Below, in pieces: positions 10,044 through 18,981 of a stretch of 64,000 bases of DNA. The position numbers and the translations under genes were made by a program. Below the pieces are notes generated by a model. That model was given only the letters and a program-made list of their open reading frames with translations. It was not told the DNA's origin and did not search any database. The stretch is from Bradyrhizobium sp. B124. Its GTDB lineage: Bacteria; Pseudomonadota; Alphaproteobacteria; Rhizobiales; Xanthobacteraceae. Where the stretch lies: assembly GCF_038967635.1 (NCBI RefSeq), contig NZ_CP152413.1:4030001-4094000 (forward strand). The letters are read 5' to 3'. Position 1 is the first letter of the stretch, and the number at the start of each line of letters is the position of its first letter.

Positions 10044-10976
10044 TCACAGTTCGGCGACCAGTTTGACCAGCTGGTCCCGCAACCAGACATGGGCCGGGTC
10101 GTGATGGTAGGACGCATGCCACAGCAGTGACACCGTAACGTCTTTCACCTTCACCGGCGGCGGACTGAGGCTGAGCCCGAGATCGGCGGCGAAGCGGCGC
10201 GCCAGCCGCGCGCCCATGGTGACGATCACGGGCGCCTGCGCCACAAGATACGGCACGGTGAGGAAGCGCGGCGTGGTCAGCGCAACGGACCGCTGCAGGC
10301 CGAGCTCTTCGAGCGCCTCATCGACAGAGCCGCGCACGGTGCGCCCCGGCCGCAGGCTGGTCAGCACGTGCGGAAGTCGGATGTAGTCCTCGAGCGAGAT
10401 GGGCGGCGTGATGCCCGTCTTCTCCGCATTGAACATGCAAAGGAAGCTCTCGGTGAACAGCACGCGCTGTTTGTGATGCAATTGTCCTTGCTGGATCGGC
10501 CCGTAGGAGAGCGCGAGATCCACTTCGTCGGCGTCGAGATCATCGAGCAGCCGGGACGTATCGACGTTGTAGAGCCGCAGGTGAATGCCCGGCGCGATCT
10601 CGCGCATGCGCGCCAGGAGGCGCGGCACGATCAGGATTTCCATACTGTCCGACAGGCCGAGCCTGAACGTCCGCACCGCCGTGGCCGGATCGAAGGTCTT
10701 CTCGCGCAGCAGCACCGCCTCGACCTGTGCGAGCGCGGTCCGCACCGGATCGAGCAAGGTCATCGCGCGCGGGGTGAGGCGCATGCCGTCGGCCCCGCGC
10801 GTGAGCAACTCGTCATCGAACAGTTCGCGCAGGCGGGCGAGATTGTGACTCATCGCGGATTGGCCAATGCCGACGGAGCCTGCCGCCCGGGTCACGCTCC
10901 GTTCGGTGAGCAGCGCATTGAGATGAACAAGCAGATTCAGGTCGATCCGACCCAAATTGACGGCATCGATGGCCAT
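10044..10976 (-). CDS. LysR family transcriptional regulator (NodD/NahR-like)
   Basis: 310 residues. An N-terminal winged helix-turn-helix (residues ~12-70: LLVHLNALLTERSVTRAAGSV, SQSAMSHNLARLREL) is followed by an effector-binding domain from about residue 100. The layout, starting IDLNLLVHLNALL and with RTFRLGLSD at the domain junction, fits the NodD/NahR/LinR subgroup that senses aromatic or flavonoid-like inducers. The gene diverges from a small secreted-protein gene at 11092, and a perfect dyad lies directly in front of its ATG. It is therefore likely autoregulated and may control the 11092 gene. The inducer is unknown. Confidence 0.9.
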   Translation of the reverse strand: MAIDAVNLGRIDLNLLVHLNALLTERSVTRAAGSVGIGQSAMSHNLARLRELFDDELLTRGADGMRLTPRAMTLLDPVRTALAQVEAVLLREKTFDPATAVRTFRLGLSDSMEILIVPRLLARMREIAPGIHLRLYNVDTSRLLDDLDADEVDLALSYGPIQQGQLHHKQRVLFTESFLCMFNAEKTGITPPISLEDYIRLPHVLTSLRPGRTVRGSVDEALEELGLQRSVALTTPRFLTVPYLVAQAPVIVTMGARLARRFAADLGLSLSPPPVKVKDVTVSLLWHASYHHDPAHVWLRDQLVKLVAEL

Positions 10977-10977
10977 T

Positions 10978-11001
10978 ATCGATCCTATCTGTTTGATCGA
11001 T
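10978..11001. promoter_or_regulatory. Probable LysR operator
   Basis: ATCGATC (10978-10984) and GATCGAT (10995-11001) form a perfect 7-bp inverted repeat with a 10-bp spacer, two bases upstream of the LysR start codon in the divergent gap. Interrupted dyads of this size are typical LTTR recognition sites. Confidence 0.5.
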
Positions 11002-11091
11002 GATCATAGCCTCACCATCTCCTCCGGCAAGGGAGCAGACGGGCAATCGCTCGCCGCCCAGGTTCCAACACTCAAGCCAATGGAGGATCCC

Positions 11092-11430
11092 ATGTCGATC
11101 CGCAGCACAGTTCTCGCCACAGCCTTTGCCCTCGCCTCACTTGGCGCCTCGTTTGGCGCCGCAGAGGCGCGCGGGCTCAGGCCGATCGAAGCCCAAAGCA
11201 TCCATCTCGGCGACGTATCCGGCGTCGCCTACTACACGGTCGAGCCCGATGGATATCGCGTCGTGACCACGCTCTCACAGGGCGAGGCCGGAACGCCGGT
11301 CCGCTTCGTCTCGGTGCTGGCGCCCGGTCAGCGTGCCCTGCTCTCGACGCCGAACCAGGCAGGCGCAGTGGAGATCAGCCGGAACGGCGACAGCGTGACT
11401 GTCCGCAAGTCGGGCACGCTCTCCAACTAG
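11092..11430 (+). CDS. Small secreted protein of unknown function
   Basis: 112 residues from ATG 11092, which has a GGAGGA ribosome-binding site at 11082-11087. The first ~24 residues (MSIRSTVLATAFALASLGASF, AAEA) are a clear signal peptide. The remaining ~88 residues are beta-rich (GVAYYTVEPDGYRVVTTLSQ, VRFVSVLAPGQRALLSTP) without cysteines or a recognised domain. It is divergent from the LysR regulator and 45 bp before a START-like gene, so it may be a target of that regulator. I do not recognise a family. Confidence 0.65.
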   Translation: MSIRSTVLATAFALASLGASFGAAEARGLRPIEAQSIHLGDVSGVAYYTVEPDGYRVVTTLSQGEAGTPVRFVSVLAPGQRALLSTPNQAGAVEISRNGDSVTVRKSGTLSN

Positions 11431-11475
11431 TGGCACAGCGGTCGGAGCCTTCCATCAAAGGTGCAGGAGCGACAG

Positions 11476-11949
11476 ATGTCCACGATCCACCTTCATCGGA
11501 CGACCAGCTTGACGCCCGAGCAGTACGTCGCCGGCCTCACCGACTTCGGGCCGGGCCGCTCCAAACTGTTCGGCAACAGCGCCGACGCGTATCTCAAGAT
11601 GCATGATCGCGGCCCTTCGCAGGCGGATGTGACCGAGGGCTCGAACGGCATCTGGGAACGTTTGCACTACGACTGGTCCGACCCCGACCATGTCGTCCTG
11701 ACGACGACCGACTCCAATGTGTGGGGTGGCAAGTCGGGCCATACCTACAACTTCGTGCGGCGGTCCGATGGCACGACCGACATTGACGTGGTCGTGGTGC
11801 GCGAGGGCAAGAATCTCAAGGGATGGCTCCTCGGCCTCGTGCTCGGGTCGATCGGCAGAGGCGTCCTGGAAAAGGCATTCGAAAACTCCGTCAAAGCCAT
11901 CGAGCAGCGGCACGCGGAGGCGCTTCAGAAGGCCCGGATTGCAGCCTAG
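11476..11949 (+). CDS. SRPBCC (START/polyketide cyclase-like) protein
   Basis: 157 residues from ATG 11476, with CAGGAG seven to ten bases before it; a GTG at 11461 is an alternative. The fold-level pattern fits a small SRPBCC ligand-binding protein. A beta strand with TIHLHRTTSLTPEQYVAGLTD leads to the first helix, DRGPSQADVTEG and GIWERLHYDWSDPDHVVL follow, and a long C-terminal helix (VLEKAFENSVKAIEQRHAEALQKA) would cap the pocket. Its role is unknown; this superfamily binds hydrophobic ligands. It is co-directional with the secreted protein upstream. Confidence 0.65.
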   Translation: MSTIHLHRTTSLTPEQYVAGLTDFGPGRSKLFGNSADAYLKMHDRGPSQADVTEGSNGIWERLHYDWSDPDHVVLTTTDSNVWGGKSGHTYNFVRRSDGTTDIDVVVVREGKNLKGWLLGLVLGSIGRGVLEKAFENSVKAIEQRHAEALQKARIAA

Positions 11950-12081
11950 ACGCGGAGCATTGAAAGTATTGCTCCGAGATCAATGTTTCTATTGTACCGA
12001 GCAATGTACCGGACCATATCTAGGTTCAACGAACGCATTGCACCGGGGCGGCCCGGTGCAAGCCGAATGGAGACAACTGAA

Positions 12082-12234
12082 ATGGAGATCAATTATCTCG
12101 ATACGTTCCTGGCATTCCTCGGAATGACCTTCGGACTGGTTTCGGTGATGCCCGGCCTGTTTTTCCAGCCCAAGGCCGAGGTGAAGCGCGCGACAAGGAC
12201 GACCTCGACCCGCGCCGGCAACAGCAGGCGATGA
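12082..12234 (+). CDS. Small single-span membrane protein (tentative)
   Basis: 50 codons from ATG 12082, which is preceded by GGAG at 12068-12071 with good spacing. The peptide has one hydrophobic segment (residues ~5-29, LDTFLAFLGMTFGLVSVMPGLFF) and a short basic tail. It lies 132 bp after the START-like gene. No family was recognised; it could be a real small membrane protein or a chance reading frame. The tail is short and of low complexity. Confidence 0.4.
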   Translation: MEINYLDTFLAFLGMTFGLVSVMPGLFFQPKAEVKRATRTTSTRAGNSRR

Positions 12235-12271
12235 CGCGCTGCGGCTTTCGGGCCCGCATCACGCTGAAGTT

Positions 12272-13204
12272 CTAGTCCGCGACAAGCAGCTTCTCTTTCA
12301 GCAGTGCCGTCAGCCAATCGGCAAACACCTGTAGCCGCCGCGACAGATGCTGGCGGTGCGGATAGAGCAAGGTCATCGGCATCGGCGCCGCGCGATGCTG
12401 CGGCATCACCTCAACGAGCTCTCCGGCATCGAGATGCCGCTTCACGTCGTAGGCGGGAATCTGGATCAGCCCGAGGCCGGCCAGGCAACACGCGATATAG
12501 GCTTCCGCGCTGTTGACGGTGACGCGGCCGCGCATCGCGATGGTGCGCGACGCGCCCTGCTCACACCATTCCCACTCCTCGATGCGGCCGGTGGACGGCG
12601 AGGCGTAGTTGACCGCCCAATGCGTGGCGAGATCATCCGGCGTCTGCGGGGTGCCGTGGCGCGCAAGATATCCCGCGCTCGCGACGTTGATCAGCGTCAG
12701 ATTGCCGAGCGGCCGCGCGATCAAACCGGAATCGCCGAGCGCGCCGACGCGCACGACGCAATCGGCGGAGTCCGCGATCAGGTTGATGGCGCGATCGGTG
12801 ACGCCGAGATCGATGTCAATCTGCGGATAGCGATCGAGGAAGGCAGGCAGCGCCGGCGCGATGATCAGGCGTCCGATCCGCCCGGGCACGTCGACCCTCA
12901 GTCGACCCGACGGCTCGGCCGCGGCATGGCGGAACAGGGTCTCGGCCTCCTCGACATCGGCGACGACGCGCAGGCACCGTTCGTAGAAGGCCGCGCCATC
13001 ATGCGTGAGCGACACTTTTCGCGTCGTCCGGTGCAGCAGCCGGGCGCCGATGCGCTGCTCCAGCTCCGCGACCGCTGACGAGACCGACGAGCGCGGCAGC
13101 CCGAGCGTGTCGGCCGCCCGCGTAAAGCTCGCGCACTCGACGACGCGGGCGAAGATGCGGAAGAGATCGATGCGGTCCAAGATCGGGCCCCGATTGTTCG
13201 CCAT
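12272..13204 (-). CDS. LysR family transcriptional regulator
   Basis: 310 residues from ATG 13204; a TTG at 13213 would add three residues but lies inside a palindrome. The DNA-binding helix-turn-helix is at ~8-65 (LFRIFARVVECASFTRAADTL, RSSVSSAVAELEQRIGARLL, HRTTRKVSLT). The effector domain follows with the TRKV..T..G..FYERC junction typical of the CrgA/AaeR-like LTTR subgroup. It is divergent from an SDR gene 113 bp away, with an intact dyad between, so it probably controls that SDR group and itself. The inducer is unknown. Confidence 0.9.
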   Translation of the reverse strand: MANNRGPILDRIDLFRIFARVVECASFTRAADTLGLPRSSVSSAVAELEQRIGARLLHRTTRKVSLTHDGAAFYERCLRVVADVEEAETLFRHAAAEPSGRLRVDVPGRIGRLIIAPALPAFLDRYPQIDIDLGVTDRAINLIADSADCVVRVGALGDSGLIARPLGNLTLINVASAGYLARHGTPQTPDDLATHWAVNYASPSTGRIEEWEWCEQGASRTIAMRGRVTVNSAEAYIACCLAGLGLIQIPAYDVKRHLDAGELVEVMPQHRAAPMPMTLLYPHRQHLSRRLQVFADWLTALLKEKLLVAD

Positions 13205-13225
13205 TTCTGACAAGTGAGGTCAGAA
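13205..13225. promoter_or_regulatory. Perfect LysR-type dyad between divergent genes
   Basis: TTCTGAC (13205-13211) and GTCAGAA (13219-13225) are perfect inverted arms with a 7-bp spacer, directly abutting the LysR ATG. An interrupted dyad in the divergent gap is what a LysR autoregulatory site looks like. Confidence 0.55.
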
Positions 13226-13316
13226 TGCACAGCTTTATCGGCAAATCCTAGACGATATCGTTGTCTCCAGAAAGCGGCCGCACGGCGCGGCCGCGAGATC
13301 CGGAGAGGCGAACGCC

Positions 13317-14090
13317 ATGACCGACCACAGCATCAAGGGAAAGACCGTCATCATCGCCGGCGGCGCCAAGAACCTCGGCGGCCTGATCGCACGCGATCTC
13401 GCGGCGCACGGCGCGAAGGCGATCGCAATCCACTACAACAGCGCCGCGACCAAGGCCGACGCCGACGCGACCGTCGCCGCGATCAAGGCTGCTGGCGCCA
13501 ACGCGGTCGCGTTCCAGGCCAACCTCACGACCTCGGGCGCGATGGAGAAGCTGTTCACTGATGCTGTCGCTGCGATCGGCCGTCCCGACATCGCGATCAA
13601 CACCGTCGGCAAGGTGTTGAAGAAGCCGATGGTCGAGATCTCGGAGGCCGAATACGACGCGATGAGCGCGGTCAACGCCAAGTCCGCGTTCTTCTTCCTC
13701 AAGGAAGCCGGCCGCCATCTGAACGACAACGGCAAGATCTGCACCCTGGTGACGTCGCTGCTCGGCGCCTACACGCCGTTCTATGCCGCCTATGCCGGCA
13801 CCAAGGCGCCGGTCGAGCATTTCACCCGCGCGGCCTCGAAAGAATTCGGCGCACGCGGCATCTCGGTGACTGCGATCGGCCCCGGCCCGATGGACACGCC
13901 GTTCTTCTATCCTGCCGAAGGCGCGGACGCAGTCGCCTATCACAAATCGGCCGCGGCGCTGTCCGGTTTCTCGAAGACCGGTCTCACCGACATCAAGGAT
14001 GTCGTGCCCTGGATTCGCCTGCTGGTGTCGGACGGCTGGTGGATGACCGGCCAGACCATTTTGGTCAATGGCGGCTACACCACGAAGTGA
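13317..14090 (+). CDS. SDR family oxidoreductase
   Basis: 257 residues. Coenzyme site IIAGGAKNLGG (a TGxxxGxG variant with Ala-Gly-Gly), INTVGK in place of NNAG, catalytic VTSLLG and YAGTK with Tyr and Lys intact, and the C-terminal WMTGQTILVNGGY. ATG 13317 follows a GGAGAGG leader. It diverges from the LysR regulator and is followed by an AraC regulator and an acyl-CoA dehydrogenase-like gene. A role in oxidising a small alcohol or reducing a ketone is all that can be said. Confidence 0.88.
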   Translation: MTDHSIKGKTVIIAGGAKNLGGLIARDLAAHGAKAIAIHYNSAATKADADATVAAIKAAGANAVAFQANLTTSGAMEKLFTDAVAAIGRPDIAINTVGKVLKKPMVEISEAEYDAMSAVNAKSAFFFLKEAGRHLNDNGKICTLVTSLLGAYTPFYAAYAGTKAPVEHFTRAASKEFGARGISVTAIGPGPMDTPFFYPAEGADAVAYHKSAAALSGFSKTGLTDIKDVVPWIRLLVSDGWWMTGQTILVNGGYTTK

Positions 14091-14141
14091 GACCGTCGTC
14101 CTCTGCATGCACGCGCCATGCTTTGCAGGAAAAACAGGCCG

Positions 14142-14165
14142 CCGGCGGAATTTGACCGCCGGTTT
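14142..14165 (+). terminator. Terminator-like hairpin after SDR
   Basis: CCGGCGG (14142-14148) pairs with CCGCCGG (14156-14162) across a 7-base loop and is followed by TTT only. It is 52 bp after the SDR stop and could separate it from the AraC gene. Confidence 0.45.
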
Positions 14166-14225
14166 GGCCGGCGATATCGTTCGCCCCGCTGGGCCCTTCG
14201 CAGTGACGGTCTATTCGAGGCGCAC

Positions 14226-15161
14226 ATGGAATGGTCGACCAGGCCGGCCCGTCCGGATCAGCCCTTCGGCAGTTGGGCCGACGACCTCGCAGCCGCCTTC
14301 GTGCGACTGGAGCCGCGCAGGATTGCCGAGGAGTCGTTTGCCGGCGCGATCTGCAAGGTCGACGCCGCGCCGCTGCAGATATCGCGGGTCACGGCGAGCG
14401 GGCACATCGTGCACCGGCTCGCCTCGCACATCGCTGCGAGCACCGACGACCTTTGCTTCGTCAACCTCCAGCTCGAAGGGCTGGGACGCACCTCGCAGCG
14501 CGGCCACGAGCAGATCAGCGCCCCCGGCGATCTCGCGGTTGCCGATACGACGCAGCCGTTCGAGATCGCCCACCGGCATCACTTCAAGCTGTTCTGCTTT
14601 GCCGTGCCGCGGCGCCTGTTGCCGGACACGCTGTTCGATCGCCCGCGGCTCGGTCTGTCTGCGACCGAAACCGGTCGCGCGCTCTCGCGGACGCTGGCGA
14701 GCTACGCCGAGCTCTGCCTGAGCGGCGGTCGCCTCCCAACAACCTCGGCGATGCTCGGCACGCATATCGCCGAGCTGATCGCGCACGCACCCGACATCCT
14801 CGCCGACATGGCGGCGGAGCGCGTGCATACGCCGGTGCTGCTGTCGATGATGCTTGACCATATCGCCCGGCACAGCGACGACCCCGAGCTCGGTGCGCCG
14901 GCGCTGGCCGCAAAATTCCGCTGCTCCGAGCGCTACGTGCACCGCCTGTTTGCGAGCACCGGCCGCTCGGTGGGCGAACACGTCAACGAGCAGCGGATCG
15001 CCGCGTGCACGCGCGCCCTGCTCGATCGCACCTCAGCGCACAAGACCATTGCCGAGATCGCCTTTGCCGCGGGCTTCCGCGACATCTCGCATTTCAACCG
15101 CCTGTTCAAGCGCCACAATGGCCTCGCCCCGCGCGAGTTCCGCCGCGCCGCCGCACACTGA
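14226..15161 (+). CDS. AraC family transcriptional regulator (AraC_binding_2 type)
   Basis: 311 residues from ATG 14226. The N-terminal ~190 residues match the AraC-binding-like domain in pattern (FAGAICKVDAAPLQISRVTASG, FVNLQLEGLGRTSQRGHE, GDLAVADTTQPFEI). The last ~100 residues contain two helix-turn-helix units (LAAKFRCSERYVHRLFASTG; IAEIAFAAGFRDISHFNRLFK). Relatives with this N-domain regulate aromatic catabolism (FeaR-like). It is co-directional with and just upstream of the acyl-CoA dehydrogenase-like and SDR genes, which it may control. Confidence 0.88.
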   Translation: MEWSTRPARPDQPFGSWADDLAAAFVRLEPRRIAEESFAGAICKVDAAPLQISRVTASGHIVHRLASHIAASTDDLCFVNLQLEGLGRTSQRGHEQISAPGDLAVADTTQPFEIAHRHHFKLFCFAVPRRLLPDTLFDRPRLGLSATETGRALSRTLASYAELCLSGGRLPTTSAMLGTHIAELIAHAPDILADMAAERVHTPVLLSMMLDHIARHSDDPELGAPALAAKFRCSERYVHRLFASTGRSVGEHVNEQRIAACTRALLDRTSAHKTIAEIAFAAGFRDISHFNRLFKRHNGLAPREFRRAAAH

Positions 15162-15274
15162 AGCGCGACGAGAGCTGGTTCACTCCGCGCCAAGAAATCG
15201 GGCACTGCCGTCCAAGATTTCCTGACCACACCGCGATAGCCATAGCCCGAACCGCCGACACGGAGGGCATTGGC

Positions 15275-16519
15275 ATGGCGATCGATTTCACGCTCACGGC
15301 ACAGCAGCGCGAGCTGCAGCTCGCCTCCCGTAAGTTTGCGAGGGAGGTGCTGGCCGATGCCAGGGCCGCCGAAAAGCTGGCGACGCCCGAGCAGCGCTTT
15401 CTCGGGACCAAGCCGACCTACGAGGCGATGGTGGCGGCGGGCTATCTGCGCAAATGCATTCCGGCGCCGGCGGGCGGCGACAATGCCGGCATGATCGACA
15501 TGGCGATCCTCGCCGAGGAATTCTACAGCGTGAACCCCAGCGTGACCCTCACGATGCTCGGCAGCGTGCTCGGCCTGCTGCCGCTACTGCTCGGCGGCAC
15601 GCCGGAGCAGTGCCAGCGGCTGCTTGCGCCGTTCCTGAAGACCAGCGGCGCCCCGCTCGCCGCCTTCTGCTCGAGCGAGCCGGGCGGCAGCGCCAACGCC
15701 GCCTCGCCGCCACCCGGCGAGGGCGTCCGCACCACCGCGCGGCGCGAGGGCGACAACTGGCTGATCAACGGCCGCAAGAAATGGGTGTCCTCGGCCACCG
15801 GCTGGAATCGCGAGGGCGCCGATCTTCTGACCGTCGTGTGCCGGACCGATCCGGCAGCGGCACCCGATGCGGCGATCTCGATCATTGCCGTGCAAGGACC
15901 AGTGACCGGCCTTGTGTTCGAACGCGCGATCGACAGCATCGGTCATCGCGCCCACCTCGTCCCACAGTTTGGCTTTCAGAATGTCGCGGCGCCCCACCAC
16001 AATCTGCTCGGACAGCAAGGTGCCGGCCTGGCGCTGACCGCGGCGGCGTTCACCGGCACCGCGGCGCTGGTCGGAATCTTCGGCGTCGCGCTGATGCGGG
16101 CGGCCTTCGCGTTCGCACTGGATTTTGCCCGCAGCGAAAAGCGCGGCGGCGTCCACCCCATCATCGAGCATCAAGCGGTCGGATACGCGCTCGCCGATGC
16201 CAAGACCACGATCGAAGCGGCGCGCACTCTCAGCTGGCGCGCCTGCCATGCACTGGACACCCAGTCGCCGGCGGCCGAAGAGCTGGCGGTGCAGGCCAAG
16301 ATCTTCGGCTCCGAGGCCGCCGTGCGCGTCATCACCGATCTGATGCGGGTGGTCGGGATCGACAGCTACGATCATGAGGCGCCATTCGGCGGCCTGCTGC
16401 AGGACGCGCTCGCGCTGCCGATCTTCGACGGCGGCAATATCGGCATCCGGCGCCGGCAACTGCACGCGATGTTCAAGAGCCGCGACTACAGCCCGCTCGC
16501 CGCAAGCGGCGCAGCGTAG
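15275..16519 (+). CDS. Acyl-CoA dehydrogenase family flavoprotein
   Basis: 414 residues from ATG 15275, with GGAGGG at 15262-15267. The acyl-CoA dehydrogenase fold is recognisable: an N-terminal helical domain (LTAQQRELQLASRKFAREVLAD), the beta domain with CSSEPGGSA and WLINGRKKWVSSA (FAD/substrate loop), and the C-terminal helical bundle with IEHQAVGYALADAKTTIEAAR and VGIDSYDHEAPFGGLLQDA. The catalytic-Glu position near the C-terminus is not obvious, so it may be a monooxygenase-like or otherwise atypical member, such as those acting on nitroalkanes or dibenzothiophene. It is followed 20 bp later by an SDR gene, so the two probably act in one pathway. Confidence 0.82.
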   Translation: MAIDFTLTAQQRELQLASRKFAREVLADARAAEKLATPEQRFLGTKPTYEAMVAAGYLRKCIPAPAGGDNAGMIDMAILAEEFYSVNPSVTLTMLGSVLGLLPLLLGGTPEQCQRLLAPFLKTSGAPLAAFCSSEPGGSANAASPPPGEGVRTTARREGDNWLINGRKKWVSSATGWNREGADLLTVVCRTDPAAAPDAAISIIAVQGPVTGLVFERAIDSIGHRAHLVPQFGFQNVAAPHHNLLGQQGAGLALTAAAFTGTAALVGIFGVALMRAAFAFALDFARSEKRGGVHPIIEHQAVGYALADAKTTIEAARTLSWRACHALDTQSPAAEELAVQAKIFGSEAAVRVITDLMRVVGIDSYDHEAPFGGLLQDALALPIFDGGNIGIRRRQLHAMFKSRDYSPLAASGAA

Positions 16520-16539
16520 CGCGAAAAAGGAGTGCAATC

Positions 16540-17259
16540 ATGAGCACAGAGCGGAAAGTGGCAGTCGTCACCGGCGCATCGCAGGGGATCGGAGCCGGCC
16601 TCGTTCAGGCCTTCAGGGATCGCAACTGCCGGGTCGTCGCGACGTCACGCTCGATCAAGCCGGCCGCCGATGCCGATATCGTCACGGTGGCGGGCGACGT
16701 CGGTGCAGCCGATACGGCAGAGCAGGTGTTCAAGGCGGCGCTGCAGCGCTTCGGTCGCGTCGACACGCTGGTCAACAACGCCGGCATCTTCATGGCAAAA
16801 CCTTTCACGGCCTACACGCAGGATGACTACGCCAGCTACATCTCGACCAACGTCACCGGCTTCTTCCACATGACCCGGCGCGCGCTGGAGCTGATGAGCA
16901 AGCAGGGCCACGGCCACGTCGTCACGATCACGACGAGTCTCGTCGACCAGCCGATGAGCAGCGTTCCCGCCGCCCTCGCTTCGCTGACAAAGGGCGCCCT
17001 GAACGCCGCAACCCGCGCGCTCGCCATCGAATATGCAAGGACCGGAATCCGCGTCAACGCGGTGTCGCCCGGGATCATCAAGACCCCGATGCACCCGGCG
17101 GAGGCGCATCAGGCGCTCGCAGCCCTTCACCCTGTTGGCAGGATGGGAGATATCTCCGACATCGTCGACGCGGTGCTCTACCTCGATGGCGCAGGCTTCG
17201 TGACCGGAGAAGTGCTCCACGTCGACGGCGGACAGGCCGCCGGCCACCACATGCCGTAA
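16540..17259 (+). CDS. SDR family protein lacking the catalytic tyrosine
   Basis: 239 residues. The NAD(P) site TGASQGIG (11-18) and NNAG (79-82) are intact, as are Ser133 in ITTSLVD and Lys151. The YxxxK motif instead reads ALASLTK, with Ala147 where the catalytic Tyr is expected. The C-terminus GFVTGEVLHVDGGQAAGHH is ordinary, with an added His-containing tail. The gene lies 20 bp after the acyl-CoA dehydrogenase-like gene with GGAG before its ATG, so they form an operon. It may have altered chemistry or a binding role. Confidence 0.85.
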   Translation: MSTERKVAVVTGASQGIGAGLVQAFRDRNCRVVATSRSIKPAADADIVTVAGDVGAADTAEQVFKAALQRFGRVDTLVNNAGIFMAKPFTAYTQDDYASYISTNVTGFFHMTRRALELMSKQGHGHVVTITTSLVDQPMSSVPAALASLTKGALNAATRALAIEYARTGIRVNAVSPGIIKTPMHPAEAHQALAALHPVGRMGDISDIVDAVLYLDGAGFVTGEVLHVDGGQAAGHHMP

Positions 17260-17592
17260 CGCAGGCGATGTCCGGACCATGTTGCCGCTCCGCGCTACGG
17301 GCCTCGCGGCGCACGAACGCGGCGTGAGATGCGGTGGACGCCGAATGCGCAATTGACGCGTGCACAAATTCAGTGTCGTCCCGGCGCAGGCCGAGACGAC
17401 GATTGTGTATGCGGTCCCGCCGCGAATCTCGTTGCGGCGCAACAATCAAAATGAGACTGCCCGTTAAGCACCCCCGCTGCGACGACATCCGCGCCGCGCC
17501 TGCCTTCGGCTAGCTTTGCCGCAACAACCGGACGCCAATCAGCCTTCGTCAGGCCATGTTGGCGCCGGTGACAACACAGAGGGAGGAGAGCG
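17260..17592. other. Intergenic region upstream of the large transporter/oxidase cluster
   Basis: 333 bp with no gene. It holds a degraded REP-like palindrome (GTCGTCCCGG at 17375-17384 against CCGAGACGAC at 17391-17400, one mismatch). A compact dyad GTTGCG/CGCAAC sits at 17431-17443 and could be a regulator site for the cluster. No convincing -35/-10 pair was found. The GGAGGAG before livK is at 17582-17588. Confidence 0.5.
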
Positions 17593-18843
17593 ATGTTGAA
17601 AGGCAGTTTGGGACTGATTGCGTTGAGCAGCCTGTTGCTTTCGGGCACGGCGTTCGCCCAGGAGAAGATCAAGGTCGGCGTCACCGCGACGCTCGAGGGC
17701 ACCTATACGGTGCTCGGCGAGGACGGCATGCGCGGCCACCAGACCGCGCTCAACGTGCTCGGCAAGAAGATCGGCGACAAGGAGCTCGAATTCGTCGTCG
17801 CCTCGACCGATGCGACGCCGGACTCCGCGGTGCGCGCGGTGCGCAAGCTGATCGAGCAGGACAAGGTGCAGATCCTGCTGTCGCCGCTGTCCGGCGACGA
17901 AGGCATCGCGGTGAAGAATTTTGCCAAGACCCATCCGGAGCTGACCTTCGTCAACGCCGCCTCCGGCGCGCAGGAGACGACCTACGTCGATCCGGCGCCG
18001 AACTTCTTCCGCTACAACATGGACGGCGCGCAGTGGCAGGTCGGCCTCGGCAAATATGCCTATGAGACCAAGGGCTATCGCAAGATCGCGACGGTCGGCG
18101 AGGATTACTCGTTCATCTACACCCAGGTGTTCGGCCTGGTGCTGGAGTTCTGCGGCGCCGGCGGCCAGGTCACCAACCGGCAATGGGTGCCGCTCGGCAC
18201 CAAGGACTTCGCCTCTGTCATCGCCGCGCTGCCTGACGATGTCGATGCGATCTATCTCGGCCTCGGCGGCGCCGACGCCGTCAACTTCCTCAACCAGTAT
18301 CAGCAGGCCGGCGGCAAGGCGCATCTGATGGGCGGCTCGATCATGATCGACCAGACCATCCTGTCGTCGAAGGGCAGCGCCAAGAACGCGCTGATCGGCA
18401 CCATCGCCGCGAGCGGCCAGGCCGATACCTGGGAGGATCCGGGCTGGCAGAAATTCGTGAAGGCCTATCAGGACTCGTTCCCGGAGAGCAAACGCTTCCC
18501 GAGCCCGTCGCTGCTCGCCACCAACTATTACGGCTCGACCATGGCGCTGATCCTGGCGCTGCGGCAGGTCAATGGCGATCTCTCCAACAACCAGGCCAAG
18601 CTGAAGGACGCGCTGGCCAAGATCGAGATCGACGCCCCGAATGGCAAGATCAAGCTCGACGCCAACCGCCAGGCGATCGGCACCAATTTCGTCACCGAGG
18701 TGGTCGATGACGGCAAGGGCGCGCTGTTCAGCAAGGTCGTGAAGGTGATCCCGAACGTCAACCAGACGCTGGGCTACGATCCGGCGGTGTTCGCCAAGAT
18801 CGGCCTGCCGAGCCGCACGGTCCCGGAGTGCAAGAAGTACTGA
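17593..18843 (+). CDS. ABC transporter periplasmic substrate-binding protein (LivK type)
   Basis: 416 residues. The signal peptide spans ~1-23 (MLKGSLGLIALSSLLLSG, cleavage near AFAQ), followed by the periplasmic-binding-protein type 1 fold (IKVGVTATLEGTYTVLGEDG at the first lobe, then ALPDDVDAIYLGLGGADAVN). A strong GGAGGAG precedes the ATG. Members of this family (Peripla_BP_6) bind branched amino acids, amides, urea or aromatic acids. It is the first gene of the 22-kb cluster, separated from the importer membrane genes by an AraC gene. Its ligand is probably the substrate of the downstream molybdenum hydroxylase pathway, by inference from context. Confidence 0.9.
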   Translation: MLKGSLGLIALSSLLLSGTAFAQEKIKVGVTATLEGTYTVLGEDGMRGHQTALNVLGKKIGDKELEFVVASTDATPDSAVRAVRKLIEQDKVQILLSPLSGDEGIAVKNFAKTHPELTFVNAASGAQETTYVDPAPNFFRYNMDGAQWQVGLGKYAYETKGYRKIATVGEDYSFIYTQVFGLVLEFCGAGGQVTNRQWVPLGTKDFASVIAALPDDVDAIYLGLGGADAVNFLNQYQQAGGKAHLMGGSIMIDQTILSSKGSAKNALIGTIAASGQADTWEDPGWQKFVKAYQDSFPESKRFPSPSLLATNYYGSTMALILALRQVNGDLSNNQAKLKDALAKIEIDAPNGKIKLDANRQAIGTNFVTEVVDDGKGALFSKVVKVIPNVNQTLGYDPAVFAKIGLPSRTVPECKKY

Positions 18844-18981
18844 CGTATTTGTTGCAGGTGCGAGCAAGCCAGCCGTGACGGAAGCGCGCGGTTGCATGAA
18901 CAGCCCTGCTCGCCCTTGCTTTCCGCGGGCGGATGATGAACGCTTGTCGAAAAGACAAGAACATCCCGCGGGAGGGGAGGC

